35,107 bases of DNA from a virus. Position 1 is the first letter of the stretch. Each line of letters begins with the position of its first letter. Below are positions 27,545 to 35,107 of the stretch, in pieces. Both the position numbers and the translations under genes were made by a program. The stretch is taken from IMG/VR virus record IMGVR_UViG_3300044568_000303, positions 1 through 35,107 of that record; one strand, given 5' to 3'. The notes beneath the pieces are model-generated. The model worked only from the letters and a program-made list of their open reading frames with translations. It was not told where the DNA came from and searched no databases.

Positions 27545-27744
27545 TACTTTTTCTCCTCTGGTTTAACTAACATCTCTGGGCAAGTACCTGTAGCGGTACA
27601 AATCGGCGGTTTACAGTCTGCAATCTCCCAATTCATCGGGTCTTGGCACTTATAGCGAAATCTATCGTCACAGCCAACCAGTAACCCGCAAAGGATGCCA
27701 GCGCAAACAGTCAGCGCCAACAGTTTAAGTTCATGTTTTGTCAT
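27544..27744 (-). CDS. Small lipoprotein with Cys-rich mature region
   Basis: The start at 27744 (MTKHELKLLALTVCAGILCG) is preferred, since it overlaps the previous stop. The hydrophobic signal ends in a lipobox L-L-V-G-C, followed by DDRFRYKCQDPMNWEIADCK and further Cys. A second lipoprotein near the spanin genes is notable. It could assist lysis or block superinfection at the outer membrane. Family unknown. Confidence 0.6.
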   Translation of the reverse strand: MTKHELKLLALTVCAGILCGLLVGCDDRFRYKCQDPMNWEIADCKPPICTATGTCPEMLVKPEEKK

Positions 27745-27898
27745 TTTTGCGTTTCTCCTGTTCAATTTGCCGTCTTAACTTCTCTACCTTCTCAACCTGC
27801 TCTTTAACCTCGTGCTTGGCTTCCAAGATGTCCAAGTACAGCATCGCACCCAAAGGCAAGAGTAAGGCCACCAACACACAAGCAGCTATCCATCCCAT
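27731..27898 (-). CDS. Membrane-anchored coiled-coil 55-aa protein
   Basis: The ATG at 27898 overlaps the previous stop as TAATG, so an earlier in-frame start is not needed. It reads MGWIAACVLVALLLPLGAML (TM, residues 3-24), then LDILEAKHEVKEQVEKVEKL and RRQIEQEKRKNDKT, a coiled coil. The layout is spanin- or XhlA-like. Probably part of the lysis set. Confidence 0.6.
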   Translation of the reverse strand: MGWIAACVLVALLLPLGAMLYLDILEAKHEVKEQVEKVEKLRRQIEQEKRKNDKT

Positions 27899-28560
27899 TA
27901 TGCTTTCCCCCAACGACTCACGAGGAACAACCACAGCCACAGGTAGAGGAGGAATATAGTAGTTGCCGCTAGGTACGCTAGTTTTAGCTGGAAGTTTCTT
28001 TCTTCCTCCTTGCGTTGCCATACTTCTTGCCTCTTTTTCGCCTCTTGTTTCAGCCTAGCTTGATCTTGCTCCTCCTGAATGACCTCTTTCATGTCAAAAA
28101 CTGAACTGTACAAAGCACCCATCTCAGGTGGACTCTGGTAGACCATTGTTTCCCTGATCTGAACAACAAGCCTGTCCATCTCTTGTTGAGCCATCACCCT
28201 TTTGAGTGCAGCCTCCATGTGGTTTTGATCTGGGTCGTAGACTGTTCTAGACTTTTCTTCTTCTTCTCGTATGTGTGCCGCAAGTTGTTCTTGAAGTTTG
28301 AAGAACTCAGTGAGGTTCTTAACGATGTCCACTTTGACTTGAGTTTCGTCAACAGCAACATAAGCAGACTTTTTAGCCTTTGCAACAGGTTTAGCAGCTT
28401 TAGGCTTGGGACTAGAGCCAAAGAAACCGCTAAGTTTCGACCAGAAACCTTTAACCTCTCTACCAATAGCGATAACTTCATCCGCAGTGGCTTTAATCTC
28501 CACAAAAGACTCTTTAGCTTGTTTGTAAAGCTCACAGCCAGCTTGGATGTTTTTGACCAA
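27898..28560 (-). CDS. 220-aa membrane-anchored helical protein, probably lysis- or ejection-related
   Basis: Long helical segments (MVKNIQAGCELYKQAKESFV; VKVDIVKNLTEFFKLQEQLA, then HIREEEEKSRTVYDPDQNHM) with a Lys/Pro/Ala linker (PKPKAAKPVAKAKKSAYV), and one C-terminal TM segment (about 196-215, LAYLAATTIFLLYLWLWLFL). The tail anchor and coiled coil suggest a protein exposed to the cytoplasm and anchored in the inner membrane. It follows the 743-aa putative ejection gene by about 45 nt. No family recognised. Confidence 0.6.
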   Translation of the reverse strand: MVKNIQAGCELYKQAKESFVEIKATADEVIAIGREVKGFWSKLSGFFGSSPKPKAAKPVAKAKKSAYVAVDETQVKVDIVKNLTEFFKLQEQLAAHIREEEEKSRTVYDPDQNHMEAALKRVMAQQEMDRLVVQIRETMVYQSPPEMGALYSSVFDMKEVIQEEQDQARLKQEAKKRQEVWQRKEEERNFQLKLAYLAATTIFLLYLWLWLFLVSRWGKA

Positions 28561-28605
28561 GCCAGCCGCAAGTAAACAGATGCTGATAGGGTCAATTTTG
28601 TATCC

Positions 28606-30837
28606 TTATTCTTTTGTAATTTGAGAAATAGTTCCACGGGTAATTTGACTTTGTGTTGGTGTAGAAGCAGATATAAATGCTTTAAATTCTCTTTGCATTT
28701 CAGGACTCATTTTTGCCATTAATGCACTTGTGATTGATGAAGATTGTTGTTTTGGCATAACCTCTAAAAAATCTGCAAGTTTTTGTGGGTCAAGCATAAG
28801 ATCAGTCATCTTTGCATCCAACTGCTTTTGACTTCCTGTTTTTAATGTGTCTAAAATAGATTTAAGAATTGTTACCTTGTTACTAAGCATTGATGGAATT
28901 TGTTCGCCACCAGTAAATGCTTCTTCTCCCGCATCTTTAACACCTCTACCCATCTCAATTGCTTTCTGTGATCTTGCTAAATCAGCACGAACACTTTCAA
29001 CAGATTTAATTTGCTCTGGCGTAAGGAAGTCAGATAATGTTTCATACCTTTGAACTCCAGTAGTTCTTTTAATTAAGTCGGCTGAATTATCAACAGCCAA
29101 AGCAAATCTTCCAGCTTTTTCTGCATCAGTTAAGTTCAAACTCAATTTGTCAATCAGTTCTTGGCCAACTTCCATTTGATTGATTTTTTTGCTATGCCCA
29201 GCAAACTTAGTAAGGTAATCTGACCAAACATTATTCCCAGATGCTTTGTTAATTGCGTTATCAAGTATTTTTTTAATTGATGTTTCAACATTGGTTGCTT
29301 GCGCTCCAAATGATTGATTTCTTTGTGTCAAAAATGCTTTGATGTCATCACCAATTTCTTTTCTTACTTGATAGAGATCAAGGCTATTAATGATTCCATT
29401 AGAATCAGTTAAAGAACTAAGTTTGGTTTTTAAATTTTCCAAAGAATTTACAAGCAAACTGTTTGATCTTTCGCCAACACGACCAAGACTTTCATCAATT
29501 TTGCTAATTAATGGTTGTGTTGTTAATGGGTAAAAACCGTTATCAGTTACGCTTTTTAACTGAAATTGTTTAAAAGCAACTTCTGCTTTTCTTTGAGCAA
29601 TAGGGTCAGCAAATTCTTGAACTGCATCAGACAGACTTTTGGCAAGTTCGTAATTTTGGTTGTAACGTCCAGGGAATCTTGGTAGGCCAGGAACAGGTGT
29701 CCAAGTATTAGCTCTAACTAATGCTTGTGATTCTTCTGTAGCCGTCTTCCCTTGTGCTTGCAAATTTCTAATATACGCATTTTGTCTTTCGACAATATCT
29801 GCTTCTAATTTAGGAACAACTTGACCATAGACATTTGCTTGTTCAAGAGCAGTTTCACGCAATGGAGTAGTTTCCGCTGTTCTTGCTGCCCTTGCCGCCG
29901 CCAAATCTGCCTCAGTTCCAAATTGACCAACCAACTCCTGTTTACGAGCAGCAGCTTGTTCTTGCGATCTTTGAGCAAATTGTGGCTGTGTGCTGATTTG
30001 ACTTGCCAATCTTTGTTGTTCTTTTACAAGCCCTATGGCTGTAGGTGTATCTGATAATGCTTCAGCAGTTGTTGGCTTGCTCCCAGAAACAATTTCACCT
30101 GCACTTCTCAAAGCGGCAATTACTTTTTCTTTTTCAGAGCCAACCAAAGATTCAATATACCTTTTAGCAGCAGCTTCTTTGCTAGCGGCTGTAATTGGCA
30201 AATTAACCAATTGTTCTTTTATATAAGATAAAGCCTTTGAAGTTATAGGTATTGCACCACCTAAAAAAGCGCCAAGACCCATATTAAACAATTTATCAGA
30301 AACGTAAGAGCCATCTTCTTTGCCGCTAGGACTCAAACCACCTTGTATCAATCCACCAGACACCATGTTGCTAGATGGAATTAATTTATTAACTGGAGAG
30401 AATATTGCTCCTGTTATTTCAGGAACATCTATCCCTTCTCTGCCAACAGATGCTCGTCCTTTTTCATAAGCAGCCCTTTCTTGCATAACAAGAGCAGATG
30501 CTCCTTGTTTTATATCTTGACCAAATAATCCAGTCTTTGCCAATAGTTCATTTAAACCTAATGCTGGCTGAACAACTGCCCCTCTTAATAGGCTGTATGT
30601 AGGAGAACCAAACCCAATCATTCGACTTAAAAAATCAGGCGATTCTGTTGGTATATTTTCAGTTGGCTGATCTCCCATAAGCTGCAATGGCGCAGGAATA
30701 TTTTCTTGACTAACATTAGTGTTAGTTGATTCTTTTATAGATTGAGCAATTTTTGCCAATCTAACAGCATCTTCTTGATTGCCTTGAGCATCTGCTTTAC
30801 GCAGAGCTTGCATTACTTCATCATAAGTCGCAGCCAT
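28606..30837 (-). CDS. Large internal virion / DNA ejection protein
   Basis: A 743-aa mostly helical protein. MAATYDEVMQALRKADAQGN, then QEDAVRLAKIAQSIKES is a start seen in podoviral internal virion proteins. It then has hydrophobic Gly-rich segments (LFNMGLGAFLGGAIPITSKA) and long Gln/Ala/Glu helices. Such proteins form the ejection channel across the cell envelope. It is the third of three large genes after the tail fibre, and the most A/T-rich of the late genes. The call rests on position, size and pattern. Confidence 0.62.
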   Translation of the reverse strand: MAATYDEVMQALRKADAQGNQEDAVRLAKIAQSIKESTNTNVSQENIPAPLQLMGDQPTENIPTESPDFLSRMIGFGSPTYSLLRGAVVQPALGLNELLAKTGLFGQDIKQGASALVMQERAAYEKGRASVGREGIDVPEITGAIFSPVNKLIPSSNMVSGGLIQGGLSPSGKEDGSYVSDKLFNMGLGAFLGGAIPITSKALSYIKEQLVNLPITAASKEAAAKRYIESLVGSEKEKVIAALRSAGEIVSGSKPTTAEALSDTPTAIGLVKEQQRLASQISTQPQFAQRSQEQAAARKQELVGQFGTEADLAAARAARTAETTPLRETALEQANVYGQVVPKLEADIVERQNAYIRNLQAQGKTATEESQALVRANTWTPVPGLPRFPGRYNQNYELAKSLSDAVQEFADPIAQRKAEVAFKQFQLKSVTDNGFYPLTTQPLISKIDESLGRVGERSNSLLVNSLENLKTKLSSLTDSNGIINSLDLYQVRKEIGDDIKAFLTQRNQSFGAQATNVETSIKKILDNAINKASGNNVWSDYLTKFAGHSKKINQMEVGQELIDKLSLNLTDAEKAGRFALAVDNSADLIKRTTGVQRYETLSDFLTPEQIKSVESVRADLARSQKAIEMGRGVKDAGEEAFTGGEQIPSMLSNKVTILKSILDTLKTGSQKQLDAKMTDLMLDPQKLADFLEVMPKQQSSSITSALMAKMSPEMQREFKAFISASTPTQSQITRGTISQITKE

Positions 30838-30847
30838 AAGTACCCCA

Positions 30848-32125
30848 TTATTTGTATTTGTTTAACAAATCTTCATCAGACAAAGAATTTCCTTTGTAAA
30901 GCGGCTCTACTTTTGCAGCCTCTCTGCGCTTATCAATTCTTACTTGTGTTTTTTCTTTTGCTGTTTGTGCTGCTTTAACAAAATTATTTAATGCTTCAAA
31001 TGTTGTGTTGGTGTCATTTTTACCATAAGCAGCAAGAAACTCATTTGCAAAACGCAATACATCTTTGTCTGTTTGAACACCTTTCTCTGCGCTTACTTTT
31101 AAGTTTGTTGCCGCCTGAACAGCACGTTCTAAATTTGCATAAGCTCTACTTTCTGGAGTTGAGTTACCAGTTGCATTAGCAAGTTCATATTTACGATTGT
31201 TCAAAAATCCTAACTCCAAAGGAGCTTTGTTTGTTTTTGGGTCAATTACCAAATTTTTTATAACAGGAGCAAGAGCAGTAACTTGAGCATCTATGTTATC
31301 AATAAGTTCATTATCTTTAATTTCATCTTTAATTAATCCTGCTGACATTGGCTTGTTTGAGGCTTGAGATTGTTTGAACTCACTTTTTATTTGTTCAATT
31401 TCTTTTCTGCCATTAATCTCCATTGTCTTTAACATTGAAGCAGTAGCACCTCTTTCTTTGGCTGCTCTGGCTTCCGCATCTAGACGCTCTTGCAATCTTT
31501 CAAGTTTTGCTTCATTGTCTTTTTTAGCTTGTTCAGATTTAGCATCAAGACGCTCTTTTTGCTGTGATGCAAGTAAATCTCTTTGTGCAGCTTTATCTGA
31601 TGATTGTTGCAATGCTGTCAAAATTTTGTCTGGAGAACCATACTTGGTAACAATAGACAAAATATCAGCTTCTGTTGAATTTGGTGGCAATTTGGATAAT
31701 TCATCACGCAGGTTTTGTTCTTGTGTCAAAGACAATTCTGCTTTTTCTGCTTCAGCAGTAGTCTTTCTTTGAGTCAACAAGTTAGATTGCATTTGTCTAC
31801 CAGCATCAGCAATAGCCATAGCAAACTCAGGGTCTCCATTCTGAGCAGCCATTCGAGCTACTTGCATAAAAGATTCTGGTTTGCTTTGATCTAACTGACT
31901 AGCAAGTTGCTGTCTCATAGTAATCTTCTGTAACTGTGGGTCAACACCACCCAAAGCACCGCCAATAGCACCTGCCAAACCATAAGCACCTTGACCAATA
32001 GCAGCATTTGCTTGTTGGAAAGGGTCTAGTCTTGCAAACTCCATTGCTCTTGAACGAGCAAGGTCTTGTTGCTGTTGTTGGTACTGTTGTGGGCTTGTGA
32101 ATAAGCCTAAGATTTCTGATGCCAT
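30848..32125 (-). CDS. Internal virion / ejection protein with long coiled coil
   Basis: A 425-aa protein. The N-terminus is Gln-rich (MASEILGLFTSPQQYQQQQQ), followed by an Ala/Gly segment (GQGAYGLAGAIGGALGGVDP) able to insert in membranes. A highly charged coiled coil over about residues 190-250 (QKERLDAKSEQAKKDNEAKL and following) precedes a helical C-terminus. Composition and order match podoviral ejection proteins. No named family. Confidence 0.6.
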   Translation of the reverse strand: MASEILGLFTSPQQYQQQQQDLARSRAMEFARLDPFQQANAAIGQGAYGLAGAIGGALGGVDPQLQKITMRQQLASQLDQSKPESFMQVARMAAQNGDPEFAMAIADAGRQMQSNLLTQRKTTAEAEKAELSLTQEQNLRDELSKLPPNSTEADILSIVTKYGSPDKILTALQQSSDKAAQRDLLASQQKERLDAKSEQAKKDNEAKLERLQERLDAEARAAKERGATASMLKTMEINGRKEIEQIKSEFKQSQASNKPMSAGLIKDEIKDNELIDNIDAQVTALAPVIKNLVIDPKTNKAPLELGFLNNRKYELANATGNSTPESRAYANLERAVQAATNLKVSAEKGVQTDKDVLRFANEFLAAYGKNDTNTTFEALNNFVKAAQTAKEKTQVRIDKRREAAKVEPLYKGNSLSDEDLLNKYK

Positions 32126-32134
32126 GATCTCTCC

Positions 32135-33268
32135 TTATGGAACAAATGCTGTTGGTTGGTTGTAATAACCTGCATAAGCACTTGGGCTAATGTTGTATCC
32201 AGACGCACCAGATGGAGCGCCTCTACCAAATCCACTAAACAAGTTGCCAAAATCACTATATTCAAACGCATTTTGTAGTTGAGGATTCTGTGAACCTGAA
32301 ATCAATGCAGTCGCCAATGGGTTGTAAGCATCAGCCCGTCCTCTTAACTGAGCAGCAGACATTCCTCCCTCAAGCAAAGCATTGGCAGCACTAGGACTCA
32401 TACCTTTAGCGCCCAAGTTAATGCCAATATCCAAAGGCTGTTGTCCAAGTCCTTCAAGAGCCTTCTCTTGACCCATGTAAGCCTCAAATGGACGCAAAGC
32501 ACCAACTTGACCTAACTGATATTGGTTATACAAGTCAGAACCAACACCAAACAAACCAGCGCCAAACTTCAACTGCTCTTGTCCCGCAGTCTGAGCCTGA
32601 TTAGCCAACTGCAAGTCTTGTTGCGCTAATGCGTTGTAGTAGGCTTCCATTTCAGGATTAGAAGCACTCAAACCAAGGCCACCACCGGGGCGAATTCCTG
32701 TAGCACCTACAGACAATCCACCACGACCAGTTTGGAACAACTGATTCTGTAACTGAGCCATCTGACGCTCACGGCTAGGAGCCAACAAGTCTTGTTGACG
32801 AGCCATGTACTGTTGAGCTACTTGTTCAGGAGTCTGTTGAAGATACTGCTGACCAAGGCTATATAGATTACTAGCCGCACCAGTCAAAGGAGCATACTGT
32901 TGACCAGCCATCTCTGCCTGACTTAAAGCACCGCCAGCCATTCCTCTAAATCTATCTTGATAGGCTTGCAGTTCAGGGGCAAGGTTGTAAGAAGCACCAG
33001 AGACACGACCAGAAGGGTCAGTTTGGAACTGAGTGTTACTAAACCGTGTAGTTATTCCTACAGGTCGAAAACGAGCTTCTTCAGCCGCTAATTGAGATGC
33101 TTTAAGCGTTGCATCTGCTTGAGCACGAGCAGCATCTTCTGCACTATTACCGCCAAACAGACCTCCAAGAAATCCAATGCCGCCACCAATAGCTGCGCCA
33201 ACTGGCCCAAACATTGAGCCAGCACTAGCTCCAGAAGCGGCTCCAGATAAACCTTCTTGCAATGCCAT
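32135..33268 (-). CDS. Glycine-zipper internal virion protein (ejection)
   Basis: A 377-aa protein. The first 40 residues are an Ala/Gly-rich zipper (MALQEGLSGAASGASAGSMF, then GPVGAAIGGGIGFLGGLFGG) typical of membrane-inserting ejection proteins such as P22 gp7-like or T7 gp14-like. The rest is Gln/Leu/Tyr-rich (YLQQTPEQVAQQYMARQQDL; SRERQMAQLQNQLFQTGRGG). It probably reaches the host membrane first during DNA ejection. Family not firmly named. Confidence 0.68.
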   Translation of the reverse strand: MALQEGLSGAASGASAGSMFGPVGAAIGGGIGFLGGLFGGNSAEDAARAQADATLKASQLAAEEARFRPVGITTRFSNTQFQTDPSGRVSGASYNLAPELQAYQDRFRGMAGGALSQAEMAGQQYAPLTGAASNLYSLGQQYLQQTPEQVAQQYMARQQDLLAPSRERQMAQLQNQLFQTGRGGLSVGATGIRPGGGLGLSASNPEMEAYYNALAQQDLQLANQAQTAGQEQLKFGAGLFGVGSDLYNQYQLGQVGALRPFEAYMGQEKALEGLGQQPLDIGINLGAKGMSPSAANALLEGGMSAAQLRGRADAYNPLATALISGSQNPQLQNAFEYSDFGNLFSGFGRGAPSGASGYNISPSAYAGYYNQPTAFVP

Positions 33269-33298
33269 ATTAATCCCCTTTGATCAAAATAATTGTGT

Positions 33299-33994
33299 TC
33301 ATGCTGTGCGCCGCCACATATAGACAGTGATGTACGGTTGCAAGTTGGCATTCGTGCCACTAGAACCAGTGGTACTGTTGGCTAGTGTTCCCGCCCCGTG
33401 AGTGTGAGCTAGATTCGCAGAACTTGTAGTTGTTGAACCAAAATAACCAGCAAATGAATTTCCACCAAGAGACGCATCAACTGTGTATAGAGATACACCA
33501 ACAGTATGAGTGTGAGCTTCATTTGCGCTCATTGCACCAGTTGAGCCACTAATTGTGTGGGTGTGAGACACAGTAATAGCATCTTTGCTACCACCAGTCT
33601 CGCCAAGCGTATCAAATGCAGTGTCACCAGTATCAACACCAACCATGACACGACCAGCACCAAATGCAGTCCAAGTACCAAAGCCAAGCAATGTTGCAGG
33701 ATTTGTACTTACGGCGGCATTGGTGTAGATTGAGCCAACAGGATAAATAGCAGACAAAGCTGTTTGAACAAATGCTGTAGTCGCAACTGATGTGTCATTG
33801 TCACCAGTAGTAGGCGTTGGTGCAGTTGGGCTACCTGTAAAAGCAGGACTTGCTAAATCTGCCTTGGTCGCAACAGCAGTAGCAATGTTGTTGAACTCAG
33901 TGTCAATCTCAGTACCTTTGACAATCTTCAAAGGATTGCCAGAAGACAAATTGTCTTTAGTGGCGAAATTCGTACTCTTGGTGTAGTCTGTCAT
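33299..33994 (-). CDS. Tail fibre with collar domain
   Basis: A 231-aa protein. The N-terminal part (KSTNFATKDNLSSGNPLKIV, then KGTEIDTEFNNIATAVATKA) is a virion-attachment segment common in phage fibres. From residue 84, YPVGSIYTNAAVSTNPATLL, then GFGTWTAFGAGRVMVG is a phage tail-collar (T4 gp12-like) domain, and the Gly/Ser/Thr/His-rich C-terminus (TVSHTHTISGSTGAMSANEA; YITVYMWRR) is a short receptor-binding tip. Its shortness suggests a tailspike tip or a secondary fibre. Confidence 0.8.
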   Translation of the reverse strand: MTDYTKSTNFATKDNLSSGNPLKIVKGTEIDTEFNNIATAVATKADLASPAFTGSPTAPTPTTGDNDTSVATTAFVQTALSAIYPVGSIYTNAAVSTNPATLLGFGTWTAFGAGRVMVGVDTGDTAFDTLGETGGSKDAITVSHTHTISGSTGAMSANEAHTHTVGVSLYTVDASLGGNSFAGYFGSTTTSSANLAHTHGAGTLANSTTGSSGTNANLQPYITVYMWRRTA

Positions 33995-34003
33995 GGTCTT
34001 CCT

Positions 34004-35107
34004 TTAACTTATCTTGCCTTGTTTGGCTTGAATCTCAATCTTCTGAATCGACAATGGTGTTCCATTAATGTCAGACTCATATCCTGTTTGAACAACCTTA
34101 CCTGTGCCTGTTGCTGAAACAACCAGTGTTTGCAAAGCTACACCATCAGAGTATTGAGATATAGCAGTTGGAGATGTGTGTTCAAGAGTGTGTGTGCCTG
34201 AACCAGCACTACCAGTATTGATTGCAGAGCCACCAGATGATGCAGACAAATTACAAGTAGCGCCAGATGCATTCACAATGTAATAAGTAGTTCCAGTGCT
34301 TAAACCAGATGGCAAAGTACCTGTTGTTGTTAAAGTTACATTATTGTCATTTACAAAAGCAGAGCCATCAACAGATGTAATCACAGCAGGACTTGCATTT
34401 GTGATAGTTACAACTTGTCCATCTGGATTGTCATAAGAAGCAATTCCATAGTAAGACTCGCCTTGTGTAGGAATAGTGTCGTTGTCAGACAAGTAGTTTG
34501 TCTTGAAGTCAAAACCCCACTTGAACGTCACTGTCTGATTACTACCACCAATCACCACAATGGACAACTTCTTCAGAATTGAAGTCTGATTCTGGTTGCC
34601 AAGGTCAGCATGGTTCGTGTAATACAACATACGATATGCTGTTTGGTAATCTTGATGCGTGCTATACAAACCTATATAGCCATTCTTGCCAATCAAAAGA
34701 TTACCGTTGCGTCTAGAAAGGAAAGCTGTAGGCTCAATAGAGTCCCAAGTTGTCACTCTAGCCGCACCATCAGGCAAATAAGCCTTGGTATCAAAGCACC
34801 ACACAGCATCAATGCTAGGCGTAGTCAACAGATAAAAAGCCTCGTACTCAGAGTAAACAGACTTAACATTTGCCAATGTCTCGCCAGAAATAGTCGCCAT
34901 CAAGTCATTGCGAATGTTCTTAGACAAGTCACGTTCTGGTGCAGACTTCTCCTGAATAGTCCTCATCAACGATCTGACACCAGAGTTTGACAAGAACAAC
35001 ACATCAGTACTTGTGGTCTGAATACTATCTCTAGCAATGCAACCAATACCTTCAACAGTGTCACTCAATGACATAGTAGAGGGAGAAGTAGCACCCTGAT
35101 AAACCAA
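34004..35107 (-). CDS. Tail stabilisation protein, C-terminal part (continues from the other end)
   Basis: The frame is open through the right edge, so the first codons are missing. The sequence VYQGATSPSTMSLSDTVEGI, then TDVLFLSNSGVRSL and NIRNDLMATISGETLANVKS carries on the fold of the protein at 676 down to 1. Near residues 250-310 there is an inserted Ig-like unit (TLTTTGTLPSGLSTGTTYYI, then NASGATCNLSASSGGSAINT), a module found in many phage fibre and tail genes. The two parts together would make about 600 aa. Confidence 0.72.
   Translation of the reverse strand: MVYQGATSPSTMSLSDTVEGIGCIARDSIQTTSTDVLFLSNSGVRSLMRTIQEKSAPERDLSKNIRNDLMATISGETLANVKSVYSEYEAFYLLTTPSIDAVWCFDTKAYLPDGAARVTTWDSIEPTAFLSRRNGNLLIGKNGYIGLYSTHQDYQTAYRMLYYTNHADLGNQNQTSILKKLSIVVIGGSNQTVTFKWGFDFKTNYLSDNDTIPTQGESYYGIASYDNPDGQVVTITNASPAVITSVDGSAFVNDNNVTLTTTGTLPSGLSTGTTYYIVNASGATCNLSASSGGSAINTGSAGSGTHTLEHTSPTAISQYSDGVALQTLVVSATGTGKVVQTGYESDINGTPLSIQKIEIQAKQGKIS

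Noticed and set aside
28194-28637. 147-codon Leu/Lys-rich frame overlapping the 220-aa protein
   Set aside because: Composition is a by-product of the Lys/Ala/Glu-rich true frame. It begins inside the end of the 743-aa gene and has no coupled neighbour.
1-35107. CRISPR array, insertion sequence or integrase gene
   Set aside because: No regularly spaced repeats, no transposase motifs and no tyrosine or serine recombinase motif were seen in the translated frames.

Overview
The window looks like the nearly complete genome of a small tailed phage, most likely a podovirus (short tail). It carries terminase, portal, scaffold and coat genes, short-tail accessory genes and large putative ejection proteins, and I see no tape measure or tail-tube genes. 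The host should be Gram-negative, because there is an i-spanin with an o-spanin nested inside it. The mix of small phage families (DUF1376, DUF1289, DUF6496, DUF7936-like) suggests a freshwater betaproteobacterial host; that is inference. The two ends of the window are two halves of one leftward tail gene, so the molecule is circular or circularly permuted and lacks only a short stretch.

Layout. (1) Late arm, leftward, continuous across the window ends: 13607 down to 1, then 35107 down to 26284. In order it has small terminase, an endonuclease VII-like gene, large terminase, portal, a collagen-containing fibre, a fibre with a chaperone-like C-terminus, small proteins, scaffold, a LAGLIDADG-type endonuclease, major capsid, a run of tiny proteins, a head-tail adaptor, the split tail protein, a collar-domain fibre, three putative ejection proteins and the lysis cassette (TM protein, lipoprotein, holin-like, Rz/Rz1, M15 peptidase). 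(2) A control region at 13608-14751 has a strong rightward promoter, a hairpin-plus-U-run leader, a 74-aa gene, a multi-helix RNA-like element and about 500 nt of repeat-bearing noncoding DNA. (3) Early right operon I (14752-16387) is a chain of small ATGA-coupled genes ending at a clear terminator. (4) Early left operon (19889 down to 16485) has a ribbon-helix-helix-like regulator, a DUF1376 replication protein, a cytosine-C5 methyltransferase and a RuvC-like nuclease. (5) Early right operon II (20001-26287) has many small proteins, a DUF1071/Sak-type annealing protein, an HTH fusion protein, an HNH-AP2 endonuclease, a YqaJ/lambda-type exonuclease, an SSB-like protein and a winged-helix protein.

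How it works together. I see no DNA polymerase, helicase, RNA polymerase, integrase or classical repressor. Replication probably uses a DUF1376 initiator plus host machinery, with a Red-like annealase/exonuclease/SSB set and a RuvC-type resolvase handling recombination and concatemers for the terminase. A 17-bp palindrome between the divergent operons, with matching 9-mers elsewhere in the control region, is the likely operator.

Most unusual points: a 271-codon frame almost fully overprinting the methyltransferase; the 159-nt multi-branched RNA-like element at 13999-14157; the leader at 13675-13769, which is both terminator-like and likely to hide a Shine-Dalgarno site; and three homing-type endonucleases of different families.
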